The notes below the pieces were generated by a model, which saw only the letters and a list, made by a program, of their open reading frames with translations, had not been told where the DNA came from and made no database searches. A stretch of 64,000 bases of DNA, taken from assembly GCA_025350055.1 (NCBI GenBank), contig JANXYK010000009.1, positions 18,302 through 82,301 of the forward strand. Direction: 5' to 3'. The translations under genes and the position numbers were made by a program. This document shows, in pieces, positions 1-15,533 of the stretch (position 1 is the first letter of the stretch; each line of letters starts with the position of its first letter). Origin of the DNA: Gammaproteobacteria bacterium. GTDB lineage: Bacteria; Pseudomonadota; Gammaproteobacteria; Steroidobacterales; Steroidobacteraceae.

Positions 1-92
1 TGCAGCGCCGCGACATCGAGCTTGAAGCCGCGACGAGCCAGGTTGCGCGCCACTTCTTCGGGGGCGCTGCGCAGCAGTTTGGGGTCAATCAT
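1..92 (-). CDS. serS: Seryl-tRNA synthetase, N-terminal fragment (runs off the window)
   Basis: The first 30 codons are visible on the minus strand, starting with ATG at 92 and reading [20 protein letters not shown] and onward. This is the characteristic start of bacterial SerS, where the first residues lead into the tRNA-binding coiled-coil arm. The enzyme charges tRNA-Ser with serine in the cytoplasm. It lies 40 bp downstream of rarA on the same strand, matching the conserved ftsK-lolA-rarA-serS order. The remainder of the gene, including the class II catalytic core, lies outside the window, so integrity cannot be judged. Confidence 0.88.
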   Translation of the reverse strand, partial: MIDPKLLRSAPEEVARNLARRGFKLDVAAL

Positions 93-132
93 CTTCGCGT
101 TATCCAGAGTTCAACGATCAAGGGGTCAACAA

Positions 133-1449
133 TTATTTCGGCGTCGCAGCGCGGTTGCGGTCGCGCAATTTCGCGAGCGCCTCGCCGATGCGCAGCTCCA
201 GGCCGCGCGGCACCGGCTCATAGTAGCGCCGCTCCGGCAGTCCCGCTGGCAGATAGCGCTCGCCGGCGGCGAAGGCATCCGGCTCATCGTGCGCGTAGCG
301 GTAGCCGCTGCCGTAGCCCAGCTCCTTCATCAGCTTGGTGGGCGCATTGCGCAACTGGACGGGCACTTCCAGCGAGCCGTATTTTTCCACATCGGCCATC
401 ACCGCGCCCAGGGCGGTATAGACAGCATTGCTCTTGGCGGCCACCGCCATGTAAGTCACCGCCTCGGCGAGCGCCAGGTCACCCTCGGGGCTGCCGAGCC
501 GTTCATAGGCCTGCCAGGCCTCGAGCGCGATCGTCAACGCGCGCGGATCGGCGAGGCCGATGTCCTCAGTCGCCATGCGCAGCACGCGCCGCGCGAGGTA
601 GTGCGGATCACAGCCGCCATCGAGCATGCGCGCGAACCAGTACAGGGCACCGTCAGGGTCACTGCCGCGCACCGCCTTGTGCAGCGCCGAGATCTGATCG
701 TAAAACTGCTCGCCGCCCTTGTCGAAACGGCGCCGGCCGCCGGCCGCGACCTCGCGAGCCATCTCGAGCGTGATGCGCGGGCTGTCAGTCGCGGCGGCCA
801 GGCCTGCGGCCAGCTCCAGTTGCCCGAGCGCGCGACGTGCATCGCCATCGCCGGCCTGGGCCAGTAACTCGAGCGCCTCCTCATCGATGATAAGCCCGGT
901 ATCACCGAGCCCGCGCTCCCGGTCGTTGAGCGCACGCTGCAGCAGCTCGCGCAGCACGGTGGCGTCGAGCGAGCGCAACACATAGACGCGCGCGCGTGAG
1001 AGCAGCGCGCCCACGATTTCGAAGGAAGGATTTTCCGTGGTAGCGCCGATGAAGGTGAGCGTGCCGTCTTCGACATGCGGCAGGAAGCTGTCCTGCTGCG
1101 TCTTGTTGAAGCGATGGACTTCGTCGAGGAACAGCACGGTCGGATTGCCGGCCGCGGCCACCTGCCGCGCGCGTGCCACGGCCTCGCGGATATCCTTGAT
1201 GCCGGCCTGCACGGCCGAGAGCGCGATGAACTCCGCGCCCGATGCCGCCGCCATCAGTCGCGCGAGCGTGGTCTTGCCGGTGCCGGGTGGACCCCAGAGT
1301 ATCAGCGAGTGCAACTGCCGATGCGTGATTGCCTCGTAAAGCGGCTTACCCGGCGCGAGCAGTTGCGGTTGGCCGGTGAATTCGGCCAGCGTGCGCGGAC
1401 GCATGCGATCGGCCAGCGGTTGCCAGGTTTTTACGGTCGGCGCAGCCAT
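133..1449 (-). CDS. rarA: Replication-associated recombination protein A (AAA+ ATPase)
   Basis: This is a 438-residue AAA+ ATPase of the RarA/MgsA/WRNIP1 family, related to clamp loaders and RuvB, which acts at stalled replication forks. Walker A (GPPGTGKT) is at about residues 53-60 and Walker B (LFLDEVHRF) at about 107-115. The C-terminal tetramerisation domain follows, with the family-typical [15 protein letters not shown] motif. Length matches the family (about 440). An in-frame GTG lies four codons upstream at 1461. The ATG at 1449 was preferred because it is preceded by a GGTGG stretch. The gene overlaps the end of the VanZ-like gene by about 19 nt and precedes serS. Confidence 0.95.
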   Translation of the reverse strand: MAAPTVKTWQPLADRMRPRTLAEFTGQPQLLAPGKPLYEAITHRQLHSLILWGPPGTGKTTLARLMAAASGAEFIALSAVQAGIKDIREAVARARQVAAAGNPTVLFLDEVHRFNKTQQDSFLPHVEDGTLTFIGATTENPSFEIVGALLSRARVYVLRSLDATVLRELLQRALNDRERGLGDTGLIIDEEALELLAQAGDGDARRALGQLELAAGLAAATDSPRITLEMAREVAAGGRRRFDKGGEQFYDQISALHKAVRGSDPDGALYWFARMLDGGCDPHYLARRVLRMATEDIGLADPRALTIALEAWQAYERLGSPEGDLALAEAVTYMAVAAKSNAVYTALGAVMADVEKYGSLEVPVQLRNAPTKLMKELGYGSGYRYAHDEPDAFAAGERYLPAGLPERRYYEPVPRGLELRIGEALAKLRDRNRAATPK

Positions 1450-1832
1450 TTTTCCAGCCACCCGACCCAGTGGCGCAGACCGACGAGCGCAAGCAGCATA
1501 CCGACGCCGGTGCCGTAGGCGTCCGCGTAGAAATCGCGCCAGTCAGCCTCGCGCCCCAGGCCCATGAGTCCCTGGGCGATTTCGATGCCGCCGCCGAGCG
1601 CGAGCAATCCCAGTGCCAACCACAGGAACTGGCGCAACGGCACCAGGCCGCCAAACCACAGGGCCAGACCGAAATAGGCAACGAAATGTTCTGTCTTGTC
1701 GCTCACGCGCAGATGCGGCAGATCGCGCGGCGGCACCAAACTGGACACCACGACCACCAGGATCAGCGCAATGCCCAGCGCGTACCAGAGTCGCGCATGA
1801 GGTGCCGCGGTGCTCTGCGTAACAGTGCTCAT
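1431..1832 (-). CDS. VanZ-like family membrane protein
   Basis: This 133-residue protein has hydrophobic segments at roughly residues 13-33, 48-66, 70-85 and 105-120. The motif DKTEHFVAYFGLA followed by GGGIEIAQGLM and DWRDFYADAYGTGVG is typical of small VanZ-like (PF04892) proteins: polar residues embedded in helices with a conserved D-x-x-x-N/D-x-x-G region. The biochemical role of stand-alone VanZ-like proteins is not established. One member confers teicoplanin resistance, but that cannot be assumed here. It starts at an ATGA overlap with lolA and runs into rarA, so it is translationally coupled in the ftsK-lolA-rarA operon. Confidence 0.85.
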   Translation of the reverse strand: MSTVTQSTAAPHARLWYALGIALILVVVVSSLVPPRDLPHLRVSDKTEHFVAYFGLALWFGGLVPLRQFLWLALGLLALGGGIEIAQGLMGLGREADWRDFYADAYGTGVGMLLALVGLRHWVGWLEKWLRRP

Positions 1833-2494
1833 TGACTCACCGGCGTGCCGATCACATCGACGCCGGCCGGCGGCGTGAACTGCAGGTCGCTCCCGGCGAT
1901 GCGTGCATTGCGCTCGCCGTGCTCGAAATCGAGTGTCACGCTATGGCCGAGGCGATCGTGGATCACGAGCTGCAGCAACTGTGTGCCACGAAAGCCGAGC
2001 TGCGCGTCGGCGAAATCGGCGCTGGCGCTGCGCGGCACGACGCGCACCCAATCGAGGCCGGCGTGCGCGGGCTGCGCCGTAATGTCGAATGCCGCGTGCA
2101 TCTGCGCACCGGTGCCCGAGAGCAGCACCACGGGCGTAGTGCTGAGCGCCGCGCTCGCTGCCTTCACCGTGGCCTGTTGCAGCTCCACGTCGTAGAACCA
2201 CAGGTTGCTGCCATCGGCAATCAATAGCTGTTCGCCGGAATCCTGCGGCTTGTATTGCCAGCGAAAGCGGCCGGGCCGGCTCACCAGCAGCGTGCCCTCG
2301 CCCCGCTCGGTGCGCTTGCCGGTGGAATCTTCCACCTGCTGTGTGAAGGATGCGCGCCAGCTGGTCAGGCCATCGAGGAAGCGATCGAGCGCATCGGCGG
2401 CGAAGGCCGGCGCCTGCCACAGCAACAGAAACATACCCACGTATCGCAAGTGACGCCGCGCACGCATGCGGCTCATCGCGCTCATCGGACTCAT
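1829..2494 (-). CDS. lolA: Outer-membrane lipoprotein carrier protein LolA
   Basis: LolA is the periplasmic chaperone that accepts lipoproteins from LolCDE and hands them to LolB. The 221-residue product has a signal peptide (about residues 1-33, hydrophobic run [13 protein letters not shown]). The mature domain begins with [20 protein letters not shown] and carries the family motif [12 protein letters not shown]. The start at 2494 was chosen because it forms an ATGA overlap with the ftsK stop; in-frame ATGs slightly downstream would also leave a usable signal peptide. The partner inner-membrane genes lolC/D/E are about 30 kb away in the same window. Confidence 0.93.
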   Translation of the reverse strand: MSPMSAMSRMRARRHLRYVGMFLLLWQAPAFAADALDRFLDGLTSWRASFTQQVEDSTGKRTERGEGTLLVSRPGRFRWQYKPQDSGEQLLIADGSNLWFYDVELQQATVKAASAALSTTPVVLLSGTGAQMHAAFDITAQPAHAGLDWVRVVPRSASADFADAQLGFRGTQLLQLVIHDRLGHSVTLDFEHGERNARIAGSDLQFTPPAGVDVIGTPVSQ

Positions 2495-4815
2495 CGCGCC
2501 GCCGGCGGCGGCGCCAGCACTTCGCGCGCGCCGTTGGACTGCAAGGGACCCACCAGGCCCGCGCTTTCCATGCTCTCGACCAGGCGCGCCGCGCGGTTGT
2601 AGCCGATCTTCAGGCGGCGCTGCACATAAGAGATGGAGGGTTTGCGTTCGGTCACCACGATCTTCACGGCCTCGTCGTAGAGCGGATCCTGTTCGGCATC
2701 GCCGGCCGACATGCCAGTTTCCTCTTCCTCACCCGAAATTCCGGGGATCGGTTGCGAAGGTCCGACCAGCACGTCTTCGATATAGTTCGGCGCCGCGCTC
2801 TTTTTGAGGGCATCGACCACGCGGTGCACTTCCTGGTCGCTGACGAAGGCGCCGTGTACGCGGGTCGGAATCGCCGTGCCCGGCGGCAGGTAGAGCATGT
2901 CGCCGTGGCCGAGCAGCGATTCGGCGCCCATCTGATCGAGGATGGTGCGCGAATCCACGCGCGCCGACACCTGGAAGGCGATACGCGTGGGAATGTTCGC
3001 CTTGATCAGGCCCGTGATCACATCGACCGAAGGCCGCTGCGTGGCGAGGATCAGGTGGATGCCGGAGGCGCGCGCCTTCTGCGCAAGGCGCGCGATCAGC
3101 TCCTCGACCTTCTTGCCGACGATCATCATGAGATCAGCGAGTTCGTCGATGATCACCACCACGAAGGGCAGCGGGCCCAGATCCTGGATCAGGCGCTGAT
3201 CGATCGAAGGATCATTCGCCGCGCGCATGGTCAGGATCGGATCCTTGATCGGCTTGCCGGCGCTGATCGCATCCTTGACCGCGCGGTTGTAGCCGGAGAT
3301 GTTGCGCACGCCGAGCGCCGACATCAACTGGTAGCGGCGCTCCATCTCCGCCACGCACCAGCGCAAGGCGTTTGCGGCCTGCTTCATGTCGGTGACCACG
3401 GGCGCCAGCAGATGCGGAATGCCCTCGTACACCGAGAGCTCGAGCATCTTCGGATCGATCATGATCAGCCGCACGTGCTCGGCCGTGCTCTTGTAGAGGA
3501 GCGAGAGCACCATCGCATTGATGGCCACCGATTTGCCCGAGCCGGTGGTGCCGGCGATCAGCAGGTGCGGCATGCGGGCGAGATCCGCCACCATCGGAAT
3601 GCCGCCGATGTCCTTGCCCAGCGCCAGCGCCAGCGGCGAGGCCACTGCCTCGTAGGCGCGGCTCTTGATGATCTCGCCGAGCGTGACCACTTCGCGCCGC
3701 TCGTTGGGAATCTCGAGACCCATCACCGATTTGCCGGGAATCACTTCGACCACGCGCACACTGGTGGTCGAGAGCGCGCGCGCCAGATCCTTGGCGAGTG
3801 CGGTGATCGCACTGGCCTTCACGCCCGGCGCCGGACGCATCTCGAAACGCGTGATCACCGGGCCCGGATGCACGGCGACCACTTCGACCTCGACGCCAAA
3901 ATCACGGAGCTTGAGTTCCACCAATCGCGACATCGCCTCGAGCGCCTCGGCCGAATACGAGGGCTCGCGCGCGCCTTCGTCATCAAGCAGGCCGAGGGCC
4001 GGCAGCTCGCCCGCCTGTGGCGGATCGAACAGCGGCACCTGGCGTTCCTTCTCGGCGCGCTCGCTCTTGGGCGTAGCCGGCGCCGGCGCCTCGATGCGTG
4101 GCGGCGGACGCGCGCGCACTTTCTTGTGTTCGGCCTCGACCGCCTCCATACGCGCCTGCTTGCGCTCCTGGCCGGCCTCGACCTCGATCTTCACCTGGCG
4201 CCGATCGCGCAGGTAGCGATAAGCGCGCCACACCGCGGCGCCCAGCCCGTCGATCACATCCAGCCACGAGATGCCAAAGCCGACGGCAGCAGCGCCCGCC
4301 CAGACGGCAAGGAATACCAGCGTGGCGCCCAGCAGATTCAGGCTCGAGGCCAGGCCAACCCCTACCGCCTGGCCCACCACACCGCCGGCGCCCGCCGGCA
4401 GCGTGCCGGGGTTCCAGTGCAACGCCGCGAGCGCGCAACTGCTGACGATCAGCACCGCGAGGCCCACCACTCTCACGACAGCATTGGCGCGCGTGCCCGC
4501 ATCGACGATCGCGCGCGAGCGCGCCATGCGTACTGCGGCAATTCCCAGGCTCAGCGGCAACAGGTAGGCCGGGCGACCGAAAAAGAAATACAGCAGGCTC
4601 GCGACCCAGGCACCCGCGCTCCCCACCCGGTTACGGACGATTTCATCCATGCCGGTGGAGGAAAAGCCCGGATCGCGCGCGTCATAGCTCGCCAGCGCCA
4701 CCAGCAGCACCAGCGCCACCACCGCCAGCGCGATCGCCCCGCCCTCGCGCAGACCCCGCGACACGGCGGCTGAAAAACGCGGCGGCGCCTTGTTCTCAGC
4801 TGATGCGTTTGTCAA
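2491..4815 (-). CDS. ftsK: DNA translocase FtsK
   Basis: FtsK is the septum-anchored, hexameric DNA pump that coordinates chromosome dimer resolution with division. The N-terminus has membrane segments (hydrophobic runs starting [18 protein letters not shown] and later [21 protein letters not shown]). A short charged linker follows, then the motor with Walker A ([14 protein letters not shown]) and Walker B ([13 protein letters not shown]), and a C-terminal winged-helix gamma domain ([21 protein letters not shown]) that reads KOPS sites. The open frame extends to 4950 but its first residues look non-coding. TTG at 4815 or 4821 gives 774-776 residues, the usual size of short-linker FtsK. The start is therefore uncertain. 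It is divergent from trxB. Confidence 0.92.
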   Translation of the reverse strand: MTNASAENKAPPRFSAAVSRGLREGGAIALAVVALVLLVALASYDARDPGFSSTGMDEIVRNRVGSAGAWVASLLYFFFGRPAYLLPLSLGIAAVRMARSRAIVDAGTRANAVVRVVGLAVLIVSSCALAALHWNPGTLPAGAGGVVGQAVGVGLASSLNLLGATLVFLAVWAGAAAVGFGISWLDVIDGLGAAVWRAYRYLRDRRQVKIEVEAGQERKQARMEAVEAEHKKVRARPPPRIEAPAPATPKSERAEKERQVPLFDPPQAGELPALGLLDDEGAREPSYSAEALEAMSRLVELKLRDFGVEVEVVAVHPGPVITRFEMRPAPGVKASAITALAKDLARALSTTSVRVVEVIPGKSVMGLEIPNERREVVTLGEIIKSRAYEAVASPLALALGKDIGGIPMVADLARMPHLLIAGTTGSGKSVAINAMVLSLLYKSTAEHVRLIMIDPKMLELSVYEGIPHLLAPVVTDMKQAANALRWCVAEMERRYQLMSALGVRNISGYNRAVKDAISAGKPIKDPILTMRAANDPSIDQRLIQDLGPLPFVVVIIDELADLMMIVGKKVEELIARLAQKARASGIHLILATQRPSVDVITGLIKANIPTRIAFQVSARVDSRTILDQMGAESLLGHGDMLYLPPGTAIPTRVHGAFVSDQEVHRVVDALKKSAAPNYIEDVLVGPSQPIPGISGEEEETGMSAGDAEQDPLYDEAVKIVVTERKPSISYVQRRLKIGYNRAARLVESMESAGLVGPLQSNGAREVLAPPPAAR

Positions 4816-4831
4816 TGGCAAATCTCGGTAA

Positions 4832-7028
<2,197 letters not shown>

Positions 7029-7032
<4 letters not shown>

Positions 7033-7676
7033 TCGCCTGGCTGGCGCCCGATGACCCGCCCGGCCACTTTCCGCCACCCGAACGTGCCCTGCAGGACCCG
7101 CCCGGCCTGCTGGCGGCCGGCGGTGACCTCTCGGGCGAGCGCCTGCTGGAAGCCTACCGGCGCGGCATCTTTCCCTGGTATTCGCCCGGACAGCCGGTGC
7201 TGTGGTGGTCGCCGGACCCGCGGGAAGTGCTGTTCCCGGCCGAATTCCATTGCTCACGGAGCCTCGCGCGGAGCCTGCGCCTGCGCGGTTTCCAGTACGA
7301 CTTCGACCGCGATTTCAAGGCGGTGATCGAGGCCTGCGCCGCGCCGCGTTCGCACAGCCCCGGCACCTGGATCACCTCTGAAATGCAAAGCGCCTATCTC
7401 GAACTGCACCGGCGCGGCCATGCCCACAGCATCGAGGTGCGCCGCGCGGGCGTTCTGGTCGGCGGGCTCTACGGCGTACGCATGGGCCGGGTTTTCTGCG
7501 GCGAATCGATGTTCAGCCGCGCCACCGACGCCTCGAAGGCGGCCATGCACGCGCTGGTTGGCCGCTGCCTCACCGACGGCACGACGTTGATCGACTGCCA
7601 GGTACCCTCGGCGCACCTGCGTACCCTGGGCAGCCGGCCGATCAGCCGGGCGGAATTCCTCAAATATCTGGCCTGA
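7029..7676 (+). CDS. aat: Leucyl/phenylalanyl-tRNA-protein transferase
   Basis: Aat transfers Leu or Phe from aminoacyl-tRNA to the N-terminus of proteins bearing Arg or Lys, producing a primary N-degron recognised by ClpS. The 215-residue protein has the family signatures [40 protein letters not shown] and [20 protein letters not shown]. The start is GTG at 7029, fixed by a GTGA overlap with the preceding stop. infA, clpA and clpS follow within 3.6 kb, the same neighbourhood as in E. coli, so the whole Leu/Phe N-degron branch is clustered here. Confidence 0.96.
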
Positions 7677-7775
7677 GCGCCCCGGGGGCCAGCCGGGGCC
7701 TGAATCCGCGTCAGAATTGCATTGCGACAGGGCTTTATGCAGAATTCGCCGCCCTTGAGGTCAACAGTGAGCCGC

Positions 7776-7994
7776 ATGCCCAAAGAAGACGCAATCCAGA
7801 TGGAAGGTGAGGTCGCCGAGACCCTGCCCAACACGACTTTTCGAGTGAAGCTCAAAAACGGCCACGTCGTCACTGCCCATATCTCGGGCAAGATGCGCAA
7901 GAATTACATCCGCATCCTCACCGGCGATGCCGTGACCGTCGAGATGACCCCTTACGACCTGAGCAAGGGTCGTATCGTCTACCGCGGCCGCTAG
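7776..7994 (+). CDS. infA: Translation initiation factor IF-1
   Basis: IF-1 is a 72-residue S1-like OB-fold protein that binds the 30S A site during initiation. The sequence [20 protein letters not shown] and the end [13 protein letters not shown] are near-invariant family signatures. The open frame extends 18 codons upstream (from 7722) but the family start is MPKED; it gives exactly the canonical length. The 99 bp between aat and infA probably contain its own promoter, but I could not identify convincing hexamers. It converges with clpA, whose stop lies 3 bp away. Confidence 0.97.
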   Translation: MPKEDAIQMEGEVAETLPNTTFRVKLKNGHVVTAHISGKMRKNYIRILTGDAVTVEMTPYDLSKGRIVYRGR

Positions 7995-7997
7995 CCC

Positions 7998-10268
<2,271 letters not shown>

Positions 10269-10290
10269 GTGGGTGGCTCCGGTTGATGCT

Positions 10291-10614
10291 TCAGGCCTCT
10301 TCGAGCGTACACAGTAACGGATGCTGCTGCTCGCGCGAGTAGCTGGTCACCTGCGCTACTTTGGTCTCGGCGATCTCGTAGGTAAAGACCCCGCAGATGC
10401 CCTTGCCGCGCGTGTGCACCTCGAGCATTACGCGCGTAGCCATGTGGCGACTCATGCCAAAGAAGCGCTCCAGCACCTCGACCACGAACTCCATGGGGGT
10501 GTAGTCGTCGTTAATCAATACCACGCGATAGAGCGGCGGCACCTTGGTGGCAGGTTCGGCCTCCGCTACGGCGACGCCACGATCCGGCCGTTCGCCGGGC
10601 GGCTGTTCACTCAT
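10291..10614 (-). CDS. clpS: ATP-dependent Clp protease adaptor ClpS
   Basis: ClpS delivers N-degron substrates to ClpA. The 107-residue product has a flexible N-terminal tail followed by the core [40 protein letters not shown] and [20 protein letters not shown]; these include the substrate-pocket residues of the family. The open frame reaches 10704, but ATG at 10614 gives the family length and lies about 25 nt downstream of the predicted TSS from the TATAAT promoter at 10646-10676. The upstream 30 codons are therefore probably untranslated. Confidence 0.95.
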   Translation of the reverse strand: MSEQPPGERPDRGVAVAEAEPATKVPPLYRVVLINDDYTPMEFVVEVLERFFGMSRHMATRVMLEVHTRGKGICGVFTYEIAETKVAQVTSYSREQQHPLLCTLEEA

Positions 10615-10645
10615 CGCTCTCACCACTCCTTGTGTCGACCGATCG

Positions 10646-10676
10646 ATTATAGGGCCGCAAGCGAAGAAATCTTCAA
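10646..10676 (-). promoter_or_regulatory. Putative sigma-70 promoter for clpS-clpA
   Basis: On the minus strand a perfect TATAAT (10651-10646) is preceded by TTGAAG (10676-10671), with a long 19-bp spacer. The predicted TSS near 10640 leaves a leader of about 25 nt before the clpS ATG at 10614. The perfect -10 box is notable in this GC-rich background; the suboptimal spacer lowers confidence. Confidence 0.5.
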
Positions 10677-10686
10677 AAACAGACAG

Positions 10687-10716
10687 TTGAGAGCCATGCG
10701 GCACGCGCCGTATGAT
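10687..10716 (+). promoter_or_regulatory. Putative sigma-70 promoter for the gspCDEF cluster
   Basis: TTGAGA (10687-10692) and TATGAT (10711-10716) are each one mismatch from the consensus and are separated by 18 bp. The predicted TSS near 10723 gives a leader of about 40 nt to the gspC ATG at 10763. It sits in the divergent clpS/gspC intergenic region, back to back with the clpS promoter. Confidence 0.6.
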
Positions 10717-10762
10717 GGCCTGTCACGGCCCCGCTGGGCCGTAGTCACGGGAAGAGCCGATC

Positions 10763-11824
10763 ATGAGCCCGCCAGCCTGGCTGGAAGATCTGAAGAGCGC
10801 GCAGGGCCGCCAGGCAGCGCTGGCCGAATATGGCCCGCGAGTCGCCGTGTTGCTGCTCGGCGGGCTGATCGCCATCCAGGCGGGCTACCTCGTGACCAGC
10901 TGGGGTTCGGGCCCGGGCCGCAGCTCATTGCAGCCATCCGCGATGCTGCCGATCAGCAGCAACCGCCCTGCCGCACCGGCCTTGCGACCCGACAGCATTG
11001 TGAACGCGCACCTGTTTGGGCAAGCGCAGAGCGCCTTGGCCAGCGATGCGCCACAGACTTCGGCGCCGCTGGTGCTGGCTGGCGTGCTGGCGGTGCCCGA
11101 TCCGAAGAAGGGCATGGCGATCATCGGCCCCAGTGCGGGCGCCGCCAAGCTCTACCCTGTCGGCGGCGCCTTGCCTGGCGGCGTGCGCCTGTACGAGGTG
11201 TATCCCGAGCGCGTGCTGCTCGATCGCAATGGCGTACTCGAATCGCTCCTCTTGCCCAAGAAGCTTGTGGGTGTGGCGCCCTCTGCGGCGCCTATGATGC
11301 AGAGCCCGGGGCAACGACTGGCGGCGCTGGCGCAGAACGGCGGCGGCGCGCTGCTGGGCGGACTGATACGCGCGCAGGCCGTGTTCTCGGGCGGCAAGCT
11401 CAGCGGCTACCGGATATTCCCGGGCGGTCGCACCAACATGGCCTCCTTTACGCACCTCGGTCTGCGCCCGGGCGATCTGGTGACGGCTGTGAACGGCACG
11501 CCGCTCGATGATCCGAACCGTGGCAATGACATCCTGCAGACGCTCAGTTCCGCGGGCAACGCCAATGTCACCGTACAGCGCAACGGCCAGTCGCAGGACA
11601 TCAGCCTCAATCTCGAGACCATTGCCAACGATGCCGAGAACGCGGCCGCGCAGGGCAACATCAGCGATCGGCGCGGCGGCGCCTTTGGCGGGCCAGTGGG
11701 TGCCGGCAGTGGTATACCGGGCATGCGCGGCAGCGTGATTGCGCCAGCACCGTCGCCGCCGGCCGACAATGGCAACGCGCCGGTACCCGAAGAGCCGATT
11801 GACCGATCAACCAGCGAACAATAG
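10763..11824 (+). CDS. gspC: Type II secretion system inner-membrane protein GspC (PDZ type)
   Basis: This 353-residue bitopic protein has a short cytoplasmic N-terminus, one membrane segment (about 27-47, VAVLLLGGLIAIQAGYLVTS) and a periplasmic homology region (SAPLVLAGVLAVPDPKKGMA onward to VLLDRNGVLESLLLPK). A PDZ-like domain follows (GYRIFPGGRTNMASFTHLGL and GDLVTAVNGTPLDDPNRG), then a low-complexity Pro/Gly tail. In the family it links the inner-membrane platform to the secretin GspD. It starts the gspC-D-E-F cluster with its own predicted promoter. Confidence 0.93.
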   Translation: MSPPAWLEDLKSAQGRQAALAEYGPRVAVLLLGGLIAIQAGYLVTSWGSGPGRSSLQPSAMLPISSNRPAAPALRPDSIVNAHLFGQAQSALASDAPQTSAPLVLAGVLAVPDPKKGMAIIGPSAGAAKLYPVGGALPGGVRLYEVYPERVLLDRNGVLESLLLPKKLVGVAPSAAPMMQSPGQRLAALAQNGGGALLGGLIRAQAVFSGGKLSGYRIFPGGRTNMASFTHLGLRPGDLVTAVNGTPLDDPNRGNDILQTLSSAGNANVTVQRNGQSQDISLNLETIANDAENAAAQGNISDRRGGAFGGPVGAGSGIPGMRGSVIAPAPSPPADNGNAPVPEEPIDRSTSEQ

Positions 11825-11886
11825 ACCGCTTTTGCGGTCCCAATGCGGAATAGCTACACCATGACCAGCGCAGGAAGCACACAGCC

Positions 11887-14022
11887 ATGACCCATCCGAA
11901 GGCCCAGACCGCCGCGTTCCGCACGGGTGGCCGCCTCGCGTTGCTCGCACTGGTCTGCGCAGCATTGCAGGTGGGCAGCATCCGCGCCGAACAGCCGGGC
12001 ATGCGCATCACGCCCAATTTCAAGGAAGCCGACATCTCGCAGATCATCGAGGCGGTGAGCACGGCCACGGGCCGCAACATCATCATCGATCCGCGGGTGC
12101 GCGCCCAGGTCACGCTGTTGTCGGATAAACCGATGACACCCGACCAGTTCTACCAGGCGTTCCTGGCGATCCTGCAGGTGCATGGCTTCGTGGCGGTGCC
12201 CTCGGGCAACGTGCTGAAGATCCTGCCCGACGCCAACATGCGCCAGGTGCCGGGCAACGACCTGCCGGCCCACGTGAGCGCCACCTCCGACGAGCTGGTC
12301 ACGCAGGTACTGACGGTCAAGAGCGTGAGCGCTGCGCAGCTGGTGCCGGTGCTGCGACCGCTGATTCCGCAGAACGGCCAGCTCTCGCAGGTGGTAGGCA
12401 CGAACCTGCTGATCATTTCCGATCGCGCCAACAACGTGAATCGCATCATGCGCATCATCGCGCGCATCGACCAGGCCAGCGGCTCGGATATCGAAGTGAT
12501 TCCGCTGCAGAGCGCCACCGCCGCCGACACGGTGCGCGTGCTCAATGCGCTCGTCACCCAGGGTGGCGAGGGCGGCGCGAACGTGAAGCTGGTGGCCGAT
12601 GATCGCTCCAACAGCGTGTTGCTGGGCGGTGATCCCTCGGCGCGACTGCGCATCCGCACGCTGATCGCCAATCTCGATACGCCGCTCGACACCGGCGGCG
12701 AGACCACCGTGCGTTACCTGCACTACGCCAAGGCCGAAGACCTGGCCTCCAAGCTCAAGGAGCAGATCACCAGCAGCGGCCAGGGCTCGAGCAGCACGCC
12801 CAATCGCGGCCCCAACCAGGCGGCGGTGCAGCCTGCGCCTACCAACGCGGCCTCGGCGGCTTCATTTTCGCTGGCGGGCGGCACCGGCTCGATCTGGGCC
12901 GACAAGGACACCAACGCGTTGGTGATCACGGCGCCGCAACGGACCATGCGCGCCATCAACGCGGTGATCGACAAGCTCGACATCCGCCGCGCGATGGTGC
13001 GCGTGCAAGCGATCATCGCCGAGGTCTCGGTCGACAAGACTTCCGACCTGGGCGTGAACTGGATAGTCGATGGCTCGAACAGCAAGCTCGCGGTCGGCGG
13101 CTTCATCGAACCGATCGGCGGTGCTTCGGCAATCGACCTGTATGGCGCGATCAAGGGCACCAGCACCAACCTGGCGGCGGCCACCGGCACCAACATCGGC
13201 ATCGGGCGACTTTCGGCGACCGGCGTGAACTTCGGCGCCATTGTGCGCGCGTTGCAGGGCGATTCGCGCACCAACATCATCTCGAAGCCCGACATCATCG
13301 CGCGCGACAACGACGAGGCGAAGATCGAAGTCGGCCAGGAAGTGCCTTTCGTCACCGGCCAGTACACCGGCAGCACCGGCACCACCAGCGCCTTCCAGAC
13401 CGTGCAGCGCCAGCAGGTGGGCACGATCCTCACCGTGACGCCGCAGGTGAACGGCGGCGGCGATTCGATCCTGCTGAAGATTCAGCTCGAGAGCTCGAGC
13501 CTGCAGGGCACCTCGTTCGCCGACTCCCAGCAGGTGACCAACAAGCGCACCATCTCCACGGCGGTACAGATTCCCGACGGCGAGACGCTGGTGCTCGGCG
13601 GCCTGATCCAGGATCGCACCACCAACTCCGAGCAGCGCGTGCCCTTTCTTGGCCGCATCCCGATTCTGGGCGAGCTGTTCCGCACCCGCGATACCGGCAA
13701 GAGCAAGACCAACCTGATGGTGTTCATCCAGCCGCACATCATTCCGGATGACGGCTCGGCGATCATCGAGACCAACAGCAAGTACGAGTACATCCGCGAG
13801 GAGCAGCGCAAGATCAATCACGAATCGACCGTGCTGCCGCTGCAGCCCTTCCAGAAGATCGAGCCGCTGCCGCCATTGAATCAGCCGGCACCGAAGGCGC
13901 CCGCGCCGCCGGCGGCGGCGCCCGCCGGCAGTGCCACGACCAAGCCTGCAGCAACGCCGGCGGATCCGAATGCGCACCCTGATGCGAGCGCCCCCGCTGC
14001 TGATTCCGGGAAGTCGCCTTGA
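11887..14022 (+). CDS. gspD: Type II secretion system secretin GspD
   Basis: This is the outer-membrane secretin channel of the T2SS, 711 residues. It has a signal peptide (about 1-36) and the N0 domain ([20 protein letters not shown]). The N1-N3 repeats follow, including an N3 loop rich in Ser/Gly/Gln and Ala (about 300-330). The C-terminal secretin barrel carries [20 protein letters not shown]. The C-terminal tail is Pro/Ala rich. Its TGA overlaps the TTG start of gspE. No pilotin gene is evident nearby. Confidence 0.95.
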   Translation: MTHPKAQTAAFRTGGRLALLALVCAALQVGSIRAEQPGMRITPNFKEADISQIIEAVSTATGRNIIIDPRVRAQVTLLSDKPMTPDQFYQAFLAILQVHGFVAVPSGNVLKILPDANMRQVPGNDLPAHVSATSDELVTQVLTVKSVSAAQLVPVLRPLIPQNGQLSQVVGTNLLIISDRANNVNRIMRIIARIDQASGSDIEVIPLQSATAADTVRVLNALVTQGGEGGANVKLVADDRSNSVLLGGDPSARLRIRTLIANLDTPLDTGGETTVRYLHYAKAEDLASKLKEQITSSGQGSSSTPNRGPNQAAVQPAPTNAASAASFSLAGGTGSIWADKDTNALVITAPQRTMRAINAVIDKLDIRRAMVRVQAIIAEVSVDKTSDLGVNWIVDGSNSKLAVGGFIEPIGGASAIDLYGAIKGTSTNLAAATGTNIGIGRLSATGVNFGAIVRALQGDSRTNIISKPDIIARDNDEAKIEVGQEVPFVTGQYTGSTGTTSAFQTVQRQQVGTILTVTPQVNGGGDSILLKIQLESSSLQGTSFADSQQVTNKRTISTAVQIPDGETLVLGGLIQDRTTNSEQRVPFLGRIPILGELFRTRDTGKSKTNLMVFIQPHIIPDDGSAIIETNSKYEYIREEQRKINHESTVLPLQPFQKIEPLPPLNQPAPKAPAPPAAAPAGSATTKPAATPADPNAHPDASAPAADSGKSP

Positions 14023-15518
14023 ACGAAGCGGCGACCCAGCGGGCGAACGGCCATCAGAGCGCGCCGCTGCGCCTGCCCTTCGCGTTCGCGCGGCGCCACG
14101 GCCTGCTGGTGCGCTCACATGTCGATGGCAGCACGGAATGCCTGTATCGCCCGCCGGTCTCGCCCACCGCCGTGGCTGAGGCGCGCCGCCACCTGCAGGT
14201 GGCCTTCAAGCTCACGCCGGTGGCGCCCGAGGCATTCGACGAGCTCTTGCGCCAGACCTACGAGGCCGGCAACGAATCGATGCAGGCGGTGGAAGGCCTG
14301 GAAGGCAACACCGATCTCGCGCACCTGGTGCAGGAACTGCCCGAGCAGGCCGACCTGCTCGAGAGCGACGATGACGCGCCGATCATCCGCCTGATCAATG
14401 CGGTGCTGACGCAGGCGGTGCGCGAGAACGCCTCGGACATCCACATCGAGCCCTTCGAGAACCGGCTGGTGGTGCGCTTTCGCGTCGATGGCATCCTGCG
14501 CGAAGTGCTGCAATCCAAGCGCGCGGTCGCGCCGATGGTGGTCTCGCGCATCAAGGTGATGTCCAAGCTCGACATCGCCGAGAAGCGCCTGCCGCAGGAT
14601 GGCCGCATCAGCCTGAAGGTGGCCGGGCGCGCGGTCGATGTGCGCGTCTCCACCATTCCCTCGGGCCACGGCGAGCGTGTGGTACTGCGCCTGCTCGACA
14701 AACAGGCCGGACGGCTGGAACTGGGGTCGCTCGGCATGGACCCGGCCACCCAGAAGCTGATCGGTGAGCTGATCCACAAACCGCACGGCATCCTGCTGGT
14801 CACCGGCCCCACGGGCTCTGGCAAAACCACGACGCTGTATGCGGGCCTCGAGCGGCTCAACGACAACACCCGCAACATCATGACGGTCGAGGATCCGATC
14901 GAGTACTACATCGACGGCATTGGCCAGACGCAGGTCAACACCAAGGTGGAGATGACTTTCGCGCGCGGCCTGCGCGCGATTTTGCGCCAGGACCCGGATG
15001 TGGTGATGGTCGGCGAAATCCGCGATCTCGAGACCGCGCAGATCGCAGTGCAGGCTTCGCTCACGGGCCACCTGGTGCTCTCGACCTTGCACACCAACAC
15101 CGCCGCGGGCGCACTCACTCGTCTGCGCGACATGGGCATCGAGCCCTTTCTGCTCTCTTCCAGCCTGATCGGCGTGCTGGCGCAGCGCCTGGTGCGCGTG
15201 CTGAGCCCCGAAACGCGCCAGTCCTTCCAGGCCGGTGACTACGAGCGTCGCCTGCTCGGCCTCAAACCCGATCAGCCCTCACCGACGCTGTACCGCCCTG
15301 CCCGTTCCGGCGCCGGCTACCGCGGGCGCACGGGCATCTACGAGCTGATCATGGTCGACGATGCGATGCGCACCATGATCCACGATGGCGCCAGCGAGCA
15401 GGAACTCGAGCGCCACGCGCGCCTGAGCACGCCTTCGATCCGCGATGACGGACTCGCCAAGGTGCTGCGCGGCGAGACCACGATCGAGGAAGTCCTGCGC
15501 GTCACGCGCGAGGACTGA
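14019..15518 (+). CDS. gspE: Type II secretion ATPase GspE (lacks the tetracysteine zinc motif)
   Basis: This is the cytoplasmic hexameric ATPase that powers the pseudopilus. The 499 residues include the N-terminal GspE domain, Walker A ([17 protein letters not shown]), the Asp box and Walker B ([20 protein letters not shown]), and the His box ([18 protein letters not shown]). The usual C-terminal Cys-x2-Cys pairs are absent: the equivalent region reads VLSPETRQS and [19 protein letters not shown]. The start is TTG at 14019 in a TTGA overlap with the gspD stop. The downstream partner is gspF. Confidence 0.94.
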   Translation: MNEAATQRANGHQSAPLRLPFAFARRHGLLVRSHVDGSTECLYRPPVSPTAVAEARRHLQVAFKLTPVAPEAFDELLRQTYEAGNESMQAVEGLEGNTDLAHLVQELPEQADLLESDDDAPIIRLINAVLTQAVRENASDIHIEPFENRLVVRFRVDGILREVLQSKRAVAPMVVSRIKVMSKLDIAEKRLPQDGRISLKVAGRAVDVRVSTIPSGHGERVVLRLLDKQAGRLELGSLGMDPATQKLIGELIHKPHGILLVTGPTGSGKTTTLYAGLERLNDNTRNIMTVEDPIEYYIDGIGQTQVNTKVEMTFARGLRAILRQDPDVVMVGEIRDLETAQIAVQASLTGHLVLSTLHTNTAAGALTRLRDMGIEPFLLSSSLIGVLAQRLVRVLSPETRQSFQAGDYERRLLGLKPDQPSPTLYRPARSGAGYRGRTGIYELIMVDDAMRTMIHDGASEQELERHARLSTPSIRDDGLAKVLRGETTIEEVLRVTRED

Positions 15519-15533
15519 GGAGCGCACAGCTTC

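Noticed and set aside
2350..4773. 807-codon plus-strand open frame antisense to ftsK
   Set aside because: Its translation is rich in His, Arg and Asp, typical of the reverse complement of a high-GC gene; ftsK on the other strand has clear motifs.
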